A DNA stretch of 29,135 bases. It comes from JBFELU01 sp041551965. Its GTDB lineage: Bacteria > Actinomycetota > Acidimicrobiia > Spongiisociales > UBA11373. Positions 7,626-14,701 of this stretch are shown piece by piece. Position 1 is the first letter of the stretch, and every line of letters starts with the position of its first letter. The stretch lies in contig JBFELU010000027.1 of the NCBI GenBank assembly GCA_041551965.1, forward strand, positions 1 to 29,135, written 5' to 3'. The notes beneath the pieces are model-generated. The model ran no database searches and was not told the DNA's origin. It was given only the letters and a program-made list of their open reading frames with translations. Both the position numbers and the translations under genes were made by a program.

Positions 7626-9024
7626 CCCGCTCCTCTCCGCCGCGGCCGGGTGCCACGCTCAAGACGAGGTTCTTCGCCAGACCGCCCACGAAGACGGGGT
7701 GAATGGTGTCGTAGAACACCTCCCGATACGGGGCGCTGCCGGTGAACAGATTCCACAGCACCCTGCTCATGCGCCGGGTACCGTTCTCGCTCTCCTGTTC
7801 GCGTGCCGTCATGCGCAATACCGCCCTGCGAGTGAAACGGACCTTGCGGAACAGCCACGTGAACGCGAAGAGGAACTTGCCGAACTTGTTGTCGGTCCCG
7901 ATGGACCGACACACGGGCTCGTAGTGACGACGGAAATCGTCGGCCGACACTCCGTGGAGGATCGCGGTCACCGCAGCGGCCTTGGCCGTTCGATAGGCGG
8001 CTCCGATGCCGTCCTTGTAGAGCCGGGTGACCCCGGTGTCGCCGATCATCACCAGTCGGTCGGCAAAGGTGTGCGATGGGCCCTTCACATTGATGAGCGG
8101 CGTGCAGCTGCATACGCAGGGGATCTCATCGAAGGGCAGGCTCCTCCGTACCGCAGGCGTGTCCAGGAACTCCCTGATCAGCTCGGGGTCGATGTCGTGC
8201 CCGAGCATTGCCAGTGTGATGTAGTCCCCCTTCGGGATGAGGGCGGCGAACTCGAGACCGGGGAGGTCCAACAGGAACACGTGCATCGAGTTCCCCATCA
8301 CCGCTCGGATCGTCTCCCGGTCGGAGTGGAACTCACAGATGTAGGTACGGGCAGTCGTGAGCGACCGGTATTGGTCCCGGCGACCGTTGGCCGGCTGGCC
8401 GTTGAGCTTCTGGTAGAGGTTGCTGTTGACGCCGGAGGCGATGGCGACGAAATCGTACGGACCGGACTCGCCATCAACGAACTGCAGGTGGGGAAAGCCC
8501 TCGCGCCACTCGATTCCGGATACCAGCTTGCGAATGAGCCGAGCCCCGCGTTGCGCCGTGAGTTGTTGGAGGTAGCCGTCGAAGCTCTCCCAGGGCATGT
8601 CCTCGCCACCTCGGGGACCGTTGCCCCGGTAGACGGAGGCGATGCGTTGCTCGTCGACCGGACTCCCAATCGTCACGCTGCCGACGTCCATGTGGAGCAC
8701 GTAGGACTCGATGCCGCGTTGCACGACGGTGGGCGGCAGATTGATGCCCTCGGTGGCGAGAGTCTGGACGAGCGACTCCGAGACGATCCCCCCGCAGTGA
8801 TTGCACCCTGCCGGGCCACCCTCCGCAAAGCTGCGCGGCTCGTAGATGTCGACCGAGATCTCCAGTCCCGACATCTCGGCCATGTTCAGGAGGAAGAAGC
8901 TGAGAAAGGATCCGGACGGCCCGCCACCCACCACTGCGATCCTGGCACCGTCGGTGAGGGGCATGCTGCTTGTCCGGCCACGCCGAGATCTGCGGGGCCT
9001 CCAGGCACGGGCGGCCTGCGTCAC
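7615..9024 (-). CDS. FAD-dependent oxidoreductase, geranylgeranyl-reductase-like family
   Basis: A 469-residue flavoprotein. The Rossmann motif IAVVGGGPSGSFLSFFL is at about 29-45. A cysteine pair follows in GPAGCNHCGGIVSESL (C74, C77), a feature of geranylgeranyl-reductase/FixC-like proteins where a Cys lies near the flavin. The second FAD motif is RLVMIGDTGVTRLYKDGIGAAYRTAKAAA, with the typical G-D and the K-D-G-I-G-A-A run. The C-terminal 130 residues contain basic and hydrophobic stretches (FAFTWLFRKVRFTRRAVLR; GGLAKNLVLSV) that may touch the membrane. The GTG start at 9024 has a strong SD (AGGGGGAG, 6-base gap), better than the internal ATG at 8964. Its substrate is unknown: isoprenoid double bonds or quinones are options. 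Its place in the operon suggests it receives or gives electrons to the neighbouring iron-sulfur flavoprotein. Confidence 0.82.
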   Translation of the reverse strand: MTQAARAWRPRRSRRGRTSSMPLTDGARIAVVGGGPSGSFLSFFLLNMAEMSGLEISVDIYEPRSFAEGGPAGCNHCGGIVSESLVQTLATEGINLPPTVVQRGIESYVLHMDVGSVTIGSPVDEQRIASVYRGNGPRGGEDMPWESFDGYLQQLTAQRGARLIRKLVSGIEWREGFPHLQFVDGESGPYDFVAIASGVNSNLYQKLNGQPANGRRDQYRSLTTARTYICEFHSDRETIRAVMGNSMHVFLLDLPGLEFAALIPKGDYITLAMLGHDIDPELIREFLDTPAVRRSLPFDEIPCVCSCTPLINVKGPSHTFADRLVMIGDTGVTRLYKDGIGAAYRTAKAAAVTAILHGVSADDFRRHYEPVCRSIGTDNKFGKFLFAFTWLFRKVRFTRRAVLRMTAREQESENGTRRMSRVLWNLFTGSAPYREVFYDTIHPVFVGGLAKNLVLSVAPGRGGEERDGA

Positions 9025-9081
9025 GTGCGTCTCCCCCTGTGAGCGTCGCCGTGCACACTAATCGGCGATCGACCGGGGCTT

Positions 9082-9561
9082 CTATCCAATCTGGTGTCCG
9101 TCCGCACCGAGGCCCTGCCGGAACTCGTACTCGACGTGGCTGCGGAAGGCCCGGTTCATGGCTCGGAAGCTCGCCGCGATCGGCCGTCCGAAGACACCGG
9201 TCACGGCGGAGGCGAGGATTCCGTGGTAGTCCTCGGCGTGGATGAAGCGGGTGGCACGGTCGTCCTGCTCCACCAGCCGGAAGGAGTGCCGGCCGGCGAA
9301 GATCCGAGGGCTCACCACTTTTCCCAGCCAGCAGAACTCGTACTTCGAGATCACCGTGACGACGGGCCGGATGGTCATGCTGCCCCACCCTCCGGGACGG
9401 CTGATGCGAACCTTGATGGGCGCACCGACTTCCACGGTGCCGGCGATCTCCCGGATGAGCGGATTCCATTCCCGATACCGGCCGAATGCCGTGAGCACCG
9501 CCCATGCCTCCGCGATCGGAGCAGCGATGTCGATGTGCGTCTCGATCCGGCGCTCGGTCAG
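9082..9561 (-). CDS. SRPBCC (START-like) superfamily protein, probable CTG start
   Basis: About 159 residues with the START-like ligand-binding pattern: ERRIETHIDIAAPIAEAWAVLTAFGRYREWNPLIREIAGTVEVG (strand, PP-like loop, helix, then the YxEWNP motif), a beta-rich middle (RISRPGGWG...VVTVISKYEFCWLG), and a long C-terminal helix (FRAMNRAFRSHVEYEF). The first GTG (9498) would remove the conserved first strand. The frame upstream to the stop at 9583 has no ATG, GTG or TTG, but a CTG at 9559-9561 is preceded by GAGGTGA with a 4-base gap, fully complementary to the 16S tail. CTG is therefore the likely start. Members bind lipids, polyketides or other hydrophobic ligands. Here it may present the hydrophobic substrate of the operon; that is inference. 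Confidence 0.75.
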   Translation of the reverse strand: MTERRIETHIDIAAPIAEAWAVLTAFGRYREWNPLIREIAGTVEVGAPIKVRISRPGGWGSMTIRPVVTVISKYEFCWLGKVVSPRIFAGRHSFRLVEQDDRATRFIHAEDYHGILASAVTGVFGRPIAASFRAMNRAFRSHVEYEFRQGLGADGHQIG

Positions 9562-9617
9562 TGCCTCACCTCGCGAGAGACACTAGAGAGTCCTCCAGAC
9601 CGTCCGGCCGGATGTCG

Positions 9618-10515
9618 TCAACCGTAGCTCTCGCGGTGGATCCGCTCTTGGGGAACGCCGAGTTGCTCGAGGATACCGAGCACGTTCTCCATGAACCGCG
9701 GGGACGGCTCCCGCTCTCCTTCGCGGGCCGCCAGTCGCTCCCACTTGCCGACACCGGGTCCGCAGGTGAAGACCTCCGCGGCAGAGGGGTCCTCGAGGTG
9801 CGGCGCGATGAGGTCGATATCGACCCGGCCCGATCGGTAGTGGGGGCCGTATCGATCCGCATCGGATTCGCGGCTCAGTGCATGGATCACCCGGAAGCGG
9901 TCGGGGTGCTCTTCGGCGAGGCGATCGAGTTGACGGCGGAAGATGATGTCCTGGTGGGTCTTGTCGCCGAGGACCAGGGTGTGGCGGAGTCCCATGCCAT
10001 TGTGGAGACAGTGCTTGAGGATGCTCATGTTGGGGACGACCCCCGAACCGGCGCAGATGTGGACCAGGTGATCGGTGCGGAATTCGATGTCGAGTGGGAG
10101 CACGTAGGGGCCTCGAAACCCCGTGACTTCCATACGCGTGCCGGGCGCGGTTCTCCACACCAGCAACGGTGAGAGCAGCGGCGGGTACCGCGTGGTCCCG
10201 CTGATGTAGTACTCCTCCTTCACGGTGATTGCGAGGTGATCCTCGTGCGGTGCCGAGGAGAGCGAGTAGGCGCGCGGCAGTTCGCGTTTGCCCTTCAGTT
10301 CTTCGAAGTATTCGATGAATCGTTCCAGAGCCGGAAACTGGTGGGGCCGGACGGTGATGAAGTGGCCCGGCTGGTAGTCGAGATGATCGTTGCCGGTGAA
10401 GAGGATCAGTGTGGCCGTGTCCGGTGTCCTCGCGAATCACCTCGGCGACCATGACTTGGAGCGCTTTGGTCCTGGACCGCTCGCCGGACTCGGCGTTCCC
10501 CTCGTTGTTCCCCAT
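9618..10515 (-). pseudogene. Ferredoxin-NADP+ reductase-type flavin oxidoreductase, broken by a 1-base frameshift
   Basis: Two frames together encode one protein of about 298 residues. The first frame starts at ATG 10515 (MGNNEGNAESGERS...LQVMVAEVIREDT). After about 10421 the match continues in another frame: TATLILFTGND, YQPGHFITVRPHQF, the FAD motif PRAYSLSS, KEEYYISG, the NAD(P) loop ICAGSGVVPNMSIL, and VFTCGPGVGKWERL near the end. Removing one G from a GG pair (plus-strand CC at 10421-10422) restores one frame reading DTDTATLIL. There is no [2Fe-2S] domain. Such reductases pass electrons from NAD(P)H to a partner ferredoxin or oxygenase. The break may be a sequencing error or a real recent mutation; the rest of the gene shows no decay. 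SD is GAGG before 10515. It is the first gene of the minus-strand set. Confidence 0.8.
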
Positions 10516-10572
10516 GCGGCCTCGCCTCTCGGGAACGGGCTTGATCGTAGGCGCCGGGTGCATCGCGTGGTG

Positions 10573-10586
10573 GCGGCGATCGCCGC
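10573..10586. promoter_or_regulatory. 14-bp perfect palindrome GCGGCGATCGCCGC in the divergent promoter region
   Basis: The palindrome is centred at 10579.5, almost exactly mid-way between the divergent starts at 10515 and 10639 (midpoint 10577). This placement suits an operator that controls both the redox genes and the dehydratase/reductase genes together. GC-rich palindromes do arise by chance in this DNA, so the call is tentative. Confidence 0.4.
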
Positions 10587-10638
10587 GACTCAGACGAACC
10601 TGCGCCCCGCAGCATTCTTCGATGAGAATGGGTCCGGC

Positions 10639-11718
10639 ATGAGCGTCACGGCACAGTTGCCCAATCGGCGGGAGATCCTCACCGAGGTGCGCCGGTCCGG
10701 CTACCGACCGGTCGCCGTGCTTCCCTACCACTACCCGCGGGCGCTGCTGCGGGCCCACGGTTTCCATCCCGTCGAGCTGTGGGGTCCGCCGGACGTGCCC
10801 CGTGACGAAGGAAGCCGCCACTTCCAGCCCTACACGTGCGACATCGTGGTGCGAGCCACCTCGTTCCTGCTGCGCGGGGGGCTGGACGGGGTCGACGCTC
10901 TCCTGGTGCCCCACACCTGCGACGCGCTCCAGGGCATGGGGTCTGTGGTGGGGGACTTCGGCCCCGTGGCACCACCGGTGCTCACGCTCTACCTGCCTCG
11001 CGGCGAGCGGCCCGCCGACCGGGAGTTCCTGGTGGCGGAGCTCCGGCGCCTCGCCGCCGCGCTGGAAGAGATCGGGGGCCGCACCCCATCCGTCGTCGAC
11101 TGGGATGAGGCGTTTGGGGCCGAGGACGCCGCCGATCGAGCCCTCGCCGGCCTCTACGACCGGCGTGCCGGCCTGGCGGCAACCGATCGCGAGTTCTACA
11201 CGGTGGTGCGAGCCCGGGAGTACCTGACCGCGGAGGCCTTCTCGGCGCTCGCCGGCTCGGTGCCGGAGGGGGAACCCCCCGGGGGGGTCCCCGTGATGCT
11301 GTCGGGCATCGTGCCGGAGCCGATGACGCTGTTCGATCACCTGGCGAAGATGGGTGCCCGGGTGGTCGCCGACGACTTGGCTTGCGGGGGGCGTCGCCGT
11401 TACGACCCTCCGGCGGGCGGCGATCCTTTTGAGCGAACTGCCGATCGCATCCTGTCGGGTCCGCCCGACCCGACGCGGGGTGCCCCGATCGCAGCCCGGG
11501 CGGCCCGGCTGGTGGAACAGATGGAGAAGACCGGCGCACGAGGGCTGCTCATCTACGACGTCAAGTTCTGTGAGCCGGAGCTCTTCGACGTTCCCCTTCT
11601 CCGCAGCCGCCTCGTCGAGGAGGGATTCGGCGTGCTCCACGTCGAAGTCGAAATGGGCACCGAACTCCCGCAACAGACCCTGACTCGGATCGAGGCGTTC
11701 GTGGAGACGCTCCAATGA
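10639..11718 (+). CDS. 2-hydroxyacyl-CoA dehydratase / benzoyl-CoA reductase family subunit (HgdB/BcrB-like)
   Basis: This 359-residue protein belongs to the 2-hydroxyacyl-CoA dehydratase D family (HgdA/HgdB, BcrB/BcrC, BzdN/BzdO). Visible signs are the opening VAVLPYHYPRALLRAHGFHPVELWGPP, cysteines in PYTCDIV (C67), VPHTCDALQGM (C94), ADDLACGGRRRYD (C249) and LIYDVKFCEPELFD (C311), and the late E-x-E-M-G-T (VEVEMG) before a helix that ends the domain. These subunits hold a [4Fe-4S] cluster and bind the acyl-CoA. At 359 residues it is the smaller of the two subunits here. I place the start at ATG 10639 because the family's N-terminal strand begins soon after; the SD is weak (GGGTCCGG). Its TGA overlaps the next ATG (ATGA), so the two subunits are translationally coupled. 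Confidence 0.85.
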   Translation: MSVTAQLPNRREILTEVRRSGYRPVAVLPYHYPRALLRAHGFHPVELWGPPDVPRDEGSRHFQPYTCDIVVRATSFLLRGGLDGVDALLVPHTCDALQGMGSVVGDFGPVAPPVLTLYLPRGERPADREFLVAELRRLAAALEEIGGRTPSVVDWDEAFGAEDAADRALAGLYDRRAGLAATDREFYTVVRAREYLTAEAFSALAGSVPEGEPPGGVPVMLSGIVPEPMTLFDHLAKMGARVVADDLACGGRRRYDPPAGGDPFERTADRILSGPPDPTRGAPIAARAARLVEQMEKTGARGLLIYDVKFCEPELFDVPLLRSRLVEEGFGVLHVEVEMGTELPQQTLTRIEAFVETLQ

Positions 11719-13043
11719 GCCTCGGGGCCCGCCTCCGTCACCTGGCCGCCTACCGCCTGGCGGGGCGGGCGGCCCTGGCGCTGAACCGGCGTCGCGAGGA
11801 ACGAGCCGCCGATCGACGCCCCGTCGATCCCACCCGGGCGCTCACTCCACCGCTTCGAAGCAGCGCCCGGATGCGTCAGATGATGTCGGAGCACTACCTC
11901 GAGGGCCGCCATGCCTCGGGGGTGCGCCCGGTCGCCTGGGTCACCAGCGGCGCTCCGGCTGAGATCCTCAAGGCGCTCGACTTCTTCATCATCTATCCCG
12001 AGAACCACGCCGCCCTGTGCGGAGCCCGGCGCCACGCCCAAGCTCTGTGCGAGGCCGCCGAGGATGCCGGCTACTCCCGGGACATCTGCTCCTACGCCCG
12101 CACCGACATCGGCACCGCCCTCACCGGGAACACCCCGGTCGGCCGTCTCCCGCCCCCGGACCTGCTGCTGTGTTGCACCAACATCTGTCAGACCGTGCTG
12201 TATTGGTACCGGGTGCTGGCCGACCACTACGGCTGCCCGCTGGTGCTGGTCGACACCCCGTTCCAGTACCGGGAGACGCCCCTGGAACACGAGGTCGCCT
12301 ACGTCCGCCGCCAGCTGGAGGAGATCGTCCCGGTCGCCGAGAAGGTGGCGGGGCGGAGATTCTCGGAGGAGCGGTTCACCGAGGTGGTGGCCGAGGCCAA
12401 GGCGGCCAGCGAGCTGTGGCTGGAGATCCTCGAGCGAGCCCGCCACCGGCCGGCTCCGCTGACCGCCTTCGATGCCTTCACCCACCTCGGCCCGATCGTC
12501 GACATGCGGGGCGATGCCGAAACCACCGGCTACTACCGCTCGATGCTGGCCGAGATCGACCGGCGGATCGCCGACGGGGTGGGAGCGGTGCGGGAGGAGC
12601 GTCACCGGGTGCTGTGGGACAACCTGCCGATCTGGTACCGGATCGGGTCGCTGTCGCGATGGCTGGCGGAGCGGGGCGTCAACGTGGTGGCTTCCACCTA
12701 CACCCATGCCTGGGGAGAGCTGGCCCCCCTCATGGATCCGAGCGATACGTTCGGATCGATGGCCAGGGTGTACATGCACCCGATCCTCAATCGATCCGCG
12801 GGCCAGAAACTCGATGCGATGCGGCGCATGGTCGGCGAGTTCGAGGCCGACGGGGTGATCCTGCACTCGGACCGGTCTTGCAAGCCCTACTCCCTGGGCC
12901 AGATCGACCAGCGGGACGGTCTGGTCAACCAGGTCGGGGTGCCGGCCCTGCTCCTCGACGCCGACCACAACGATCCCCGCGCCTACGCCGAAGAACAGGC
13001 CGCCGGCCGCCTCGAGGCCTTCGTGGAGATGATGGCCCGGTGA
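11715..13043 (+). CDS. 2-hydroxyacyl-CoA dehydratase / benzoyl-CoA reductase family subunit (HgdA/BcrC/BzdN-like)
   Basis: 442 residues. Family signatures are clear: WVTSGAPAEILKALDFFIIYPENHAALCGA near the N-terminus, DICSYARTDIGTAL (C125), LLLCCTNICQT (C153, C154, C158), LVLVDTPFQYRE, a central helical part, and HSDRSCKPYSLGQIDQRD (C389) near the C-terminus. CSYAR, CxxIC and RSCKPYSLGQ are hallmarks of the larger subunit that carries a [4Fe-4S] cluster and the acyl-CoA site in benzoyl-CoA reductase and (R)-2-hydroxyacyl-CoA dehydratases. With the upstream gene it would form a heterodimer, activated by the ATPase encoded next. The start overlaps the previous stop (ATGA) and the stop overlaps the next GTG, so all three genes form one operon. 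The sequence alone does not say whether it reduces an aromatic ring or removes water. Confidence 0.88.
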   Translation: MSLGARLRHLAAYRLAGRAALALNRRREERAADRRPVDPTRALTPPLRSSARMRQMMSEHYLEGRHASGVRPVAWVTSGAPAEILKALDFFIIYPENHAALCGARRHAQALCEAAEDAGYSRDICSYARTDIGTALTGNTPVGRLPPPDLLLCCTNICQTVLYWYRVLADHYGCPLVLVDTPFQYRETPLEHEVAYVRRQLEEIVPVAEKVAGRRFSEERFTEVVAEAKAASELWLEILERARHRPAPLTAFDAFTHLGPIVDMRGDAETTGYYRSMLAEIDRRIADGVGAVREERHRVLWDNLPIWYRIGSLSRWLAERGVNVVASTYTHAWGELAPLMDPSDTFGSMARVYMHPILNRSAGQKLDAMRRMVGEFEADGVILHSDRSCKPYSLGQIDQRDGLVNQVGVPALLLDADHNDPRAYAEEQAAGRLEAFVEMMAR

Positions 13044-13810
13044 CGGTGGCGCTCGGGCTCGACGTCGGCTCGACCACGTGCAAGGTGGTCGCCGTGGATG
13101 CCGAGGGGACGAAGGTCGCCTCCCGCCTGGAACCGGCCCAACCTCGTCTCGAGGAACAGGCCGCCCGGATGCTGGCGGACGTGTGCGCCGAGGTGGACGG
13201 CAACGGGGAGGCCCCGGTGGTGGCCACCGGCTACGGACGTCGGCTGGCGCGGGCGGCTCACCGCCAGGTGACCGAGATCACCTGCCACGCTCGGGGCGTG
13301 TTCCGGGCGCTCGGCCACGGGGGGACGCTGGTCGACATCGGGGGTCAGGACGCCAAGGCCATCCGGATCGGTGACGACGGGCGTCCGGTCGATTTCGCCA
13401 TGAACGACAAGTGCGCCGCGGGGACCGGCCGGTTCCTGGAGCACACCGCCGCCCGGCTCGGCGTCGAGGTGCCGGATCTGGGGGACCGGGCCGTCGGGGC
13501 CGCGGCGGAGGAGCCCATCACGTCCACGTGCACGGTCTTTGCGGAATCCGAAATCATCTCGCTGATCGCCAAGGGGGCCGACGTGGACGCCATCATCAGG
13601 GGCCTGCACCGTTCCCTGGTGGGCCGGATCGTCGCCATGGCCCGCAGCGTCGGAGTGGCGCCGCCGGTGATCCTCTCGGGCGGCGTGGCCCTCAATGGTG
13701 GGGTTCGGGCGATGATGTCGGAGGCGACGGGCCATCCGGTGGTCCTGCCTCCCGATCCGCAGCTGATGGGGGCGTACGGGGCGGCACTGATCGCCGCCGA
13801 GACCGTCTAG
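13040..13810 (+). CDS. ATP-dependent activator of the dehydratase/reductase (BadF/BadG/BcrA/BcrD/HgdC family)
   Basis: This 256-residue ASKHA-fold ATPase has GLDVGSTTCKVVAVD (phosphate 1), VATGYGR, LVDIGGQDAKAIRI (phosphate 2), MNDKCAAGTGRFLE (C125) and TSTCTVFAESEIISLI (C164), then the adenosine motif ILSGGVALNGGV. The two cysteines of each monomer would bridge one [4Fe-4S] cluster in a homodimer, as in HgdC. ATP hydrolysis pushes an electron of very low potential into the partner enzyme. The length equals simple HgdC-type activators. Only one activator gene is present, so the system resembles 2-hydroxyacyl-CoA dehydratases more than the four-subunit Thauera-type benzoyl-CoA reductase with two different ATPase subunits. 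GTG 13040 overlaps the TGA of the upstream gene. The electron donor is probably a ferredoxin or the ferredoxin-domain flavoprotein encoded at 5572-7236. Confidence 0.93.
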   Translation: MTVALGLDVGSTTCKVVAVDAEGTKVASRLEPAQPRLEEQAARMLADVCAEVDGNGEAPVVATGYGRRLARAAHRQVTEITCHARGVFRALGHGGTLVDIGGQDAKAIRIGDDGRPVDFAMNDKCAAGTGRFLEHTAARLGVEVPDLGDRAVGAAAEEPITSTCTVFAESEIISLIAKGADVDAIIRGLHRSLVGRIVAMARSVGVAPPVILSGGVALNGGVRAMMSEATGHPVVLPPDPQLMGAYGAALIAAETV

Positions 13811-13833
13811 GCCTCCTGCAGCGTCATGCTTGA

Positions 13834-13907
13834 GTGGTGCGGCAGGCCGAAATCCCGAGGTCCGGAAGGCGCTGGTTCGGCTCCCCGTGGGAGACCTGCC
13901 GCACCAC
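13834..13907 (+). ncRNA. Candidate structured RNA: tight three-way junction after the activator gene
   Basis: Outer stem P1 is 13 perfect base pairs, GTGGTGCGGCAGG (13834-13846) with CCTGCCGCACCAC (13895-13907). Inside, P2 (CCGAA 13847-13851 with TTCGG 13876-13880) starts directly at the end of P1 and carries a CCGGAAGG tip with a GGAA (GNRA-type) loop. P3 (CTCCC 13881-13885, loop CGT, GGGAG 13889-13893) follows directly, and one A joins it back to P1. The compact junction with almost no unpaired linker is unlikely by chance. It lies between convergent genes, 24 bases after the activator stop, so it could be a 3'-UTR element or a small RNA. The family is not recognised. Confidence 0.5.
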
Positions 13908-13922
13908 CGTCAGGGTCTCACA

Positions 13923-13939
13923 GGATGGAGCCCCCATCC
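13923..13939 (+). terminator. Short hairpin between convergent genes
   Basis: GGATGG-AGCCC-CCATCC forms a 6-bp stem with a 5-base loop. It lies after the structured RNA and 11 bases before the convergent stop of the LuxR-type gene. No U-tract follows on either strand, so it may act as a bidirectional, inefficient terminator. Confidence 0.35.
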
Positions 13940-13950
13940 AGAGGCCAAGG

Positions 13951-14565
13951 TCATCGCTGCCGCGACGAAGGGCCCGGTGGATCGTCATCTAGGAGGCCCA
14001 GGCGACCGGCGGCGACGAGGGCTTCGGCCCGTCCGGCGGCCCCGAGCCGGGCGTAGATGTCCCCGAGCTTGCGAAACATCGCTCGTTCCGAGTAGCCGTA
14101 GCGGTCGGCGATCTCGACCACGGTGGCCCCCTTGGCGAGCGCCAGGATCCACTCCACCTCGATGGGATCGAGTGGGGGAACGTGGCGGTGGGGATCCCCG
14201 CCGCGGCGAGCGAGCGCGGTGAGCGCCTCCGCCGGCACGACGGCATCACCCTCGAATGCTGCTCTTGCGATCGCGGCGATCCGAGCCGGTTCGGCGTCGA
14301 ATGGTGCTGCACCGTCGGCGCCGTGGGCGAAGGCGTGGGCATAGTCGTCGGGGTCGGCGGGGCTCAAGAGGGCCACGACCACGGTGTCCGGTGCATCGGT
14401 GAGGTCATCGAAGGAACCACAGTCGGATGGAGTGGTCAAAGGGGCGAGGACGAGGGCGGCCGGCTCGTCCGGCGCGGCAATCACGAACCGTTCGTCGGTC
14501 AGCGCCGCCTCGAGACCGCGGCGGTAGGAGGCGGGCGTCCCGTGCACGCGAGCGGATGGCGTCAT
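13951..14565 (-). CDS. LuxR/NarL-type DNA-binding response regulator with degenerate N-terminal domain
   Basis: 204 residues. The C-terminal part (about 131-195) is a LuxR-type helix-turn-helix: LDPIEVEWILALAKGATVVEIADRYGYSERAMFRKLGDIYARLGAAGRAEALVAAGRLGLL, matching the pattern LTxxExxVLxLLAxGxxxxEIAxxLxxSxxTVxxHLxxIYxKLGxxxRxxAV. The N-terminal 120 residues have a receiver-like alternation (TVVVALLSPADPDDYAHAFAHGADGAAPFD, like the K-x-GAxG end of receivers), but I see no acidic pocket or phosphorylatable Asp at the expected place, so it is probably a pseudo-receiver. It starts at ATG 14565, whose codon lies inside one of three TCATGNCACG repeats (see separate entry), which points to autoregulation. 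A TAACGT -10-like box lies 10 bases upstream. It is convergent with the activator gene. Targets are unknown. Confidence 0.8.
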   Translation of the reverse strand: MTPSARVHGTPASYRRGLEAALTDERFVIAAPDEPAALVLAPLTTPSDCGSFDDLTDAPDTVVVALLSPADPDDYAHAFAHGADGAAPFDAEPARIAAIARAAFEGDAVVPAEALTALARRGGDPHRHVPPLDPIEVEWILALAKGATVVEIADRYGYSERAMFRKLGDIYARLGAAGRAEALVAAGRLGLLDDDPPGPSSRQR

Positions 14566-14640
14566 GACACGCGGAACGTTACCGGTGCGGTGGCGGCGTC
14601 ATGCCACGAAACGGTCTCGCTCCGTCCCCTTCATGTCACG
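14562..14640 (+). repeat. Three direct copies of TCATGNCACG in the promoter region of the LuxR-type gene
   Basis: Copies are at 14562-14571 (TCATGACACG), 14599-14608 (TCATGCCACG) and 14631-14640 (TCATGTCACG). Only the middle base varies. Spacing is 37 and 32 bp. The first copy overlaps the LuxR-type start codon. These look like operator sites for this regulator or another one acting on the 136-bp region between the LuxR-type gene and 14702. Confidence 0.5.
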
Positions 14641-14644
14641 GACA

Positions 14645-14696
14645 GGCGGATCCGCCATGCGGTGAAATGGTGGTGAACGCCGGGATTCGCCCGGCG
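14645..14696 (+). promoter_or_regulatory. Palindrome and hairpin just before a small basic ORF
   Basis: GGCGGATCCGCC (14645-14656) is a perfect 12-bp palindrome. A second element, CGCCGGG-ATTCG-CCCGGCG (14678-14696), forms a 7-bp stem with a 5-base loop and ends 5 bases before the ATG at 14702. If transcribed, this hairpin sits where a ribosome site would be. None of the usual SD bases is seen there. Confidence 0.35.
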
Positions 14697-14701
14697 TCTC
14701 G

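Noticed and set aside
9583..11715. 710-codon minus-strand open frame
   Set aside because: Only its short stretch near 10422-10515 is real (N-terminus of the reductase). The part above 10515 is antisense to the 2-hydroxyacyl-CoA dehydratase subunit and the rest is the wrong frame of the reductase.
13855..13875. SRP (4.5S) RNA apical hairpin
   Set aside because: AGGTCCGGAAGG matches the SRP tip, but the 3' side lacks AGCAG, and the surrounding fold is a three-way junction rather than one long hairpin.
13834..13907. Cobalamin riboswitch (B12-box-like GGGAGACCTGCC)
   Set aside because: The core pieces GGNGAAATCC and GCTGAC...CGCAAC are not in the right order or length, and no plus-strand gene follows; only the antisense of the LuxR-type gene lies downstream.
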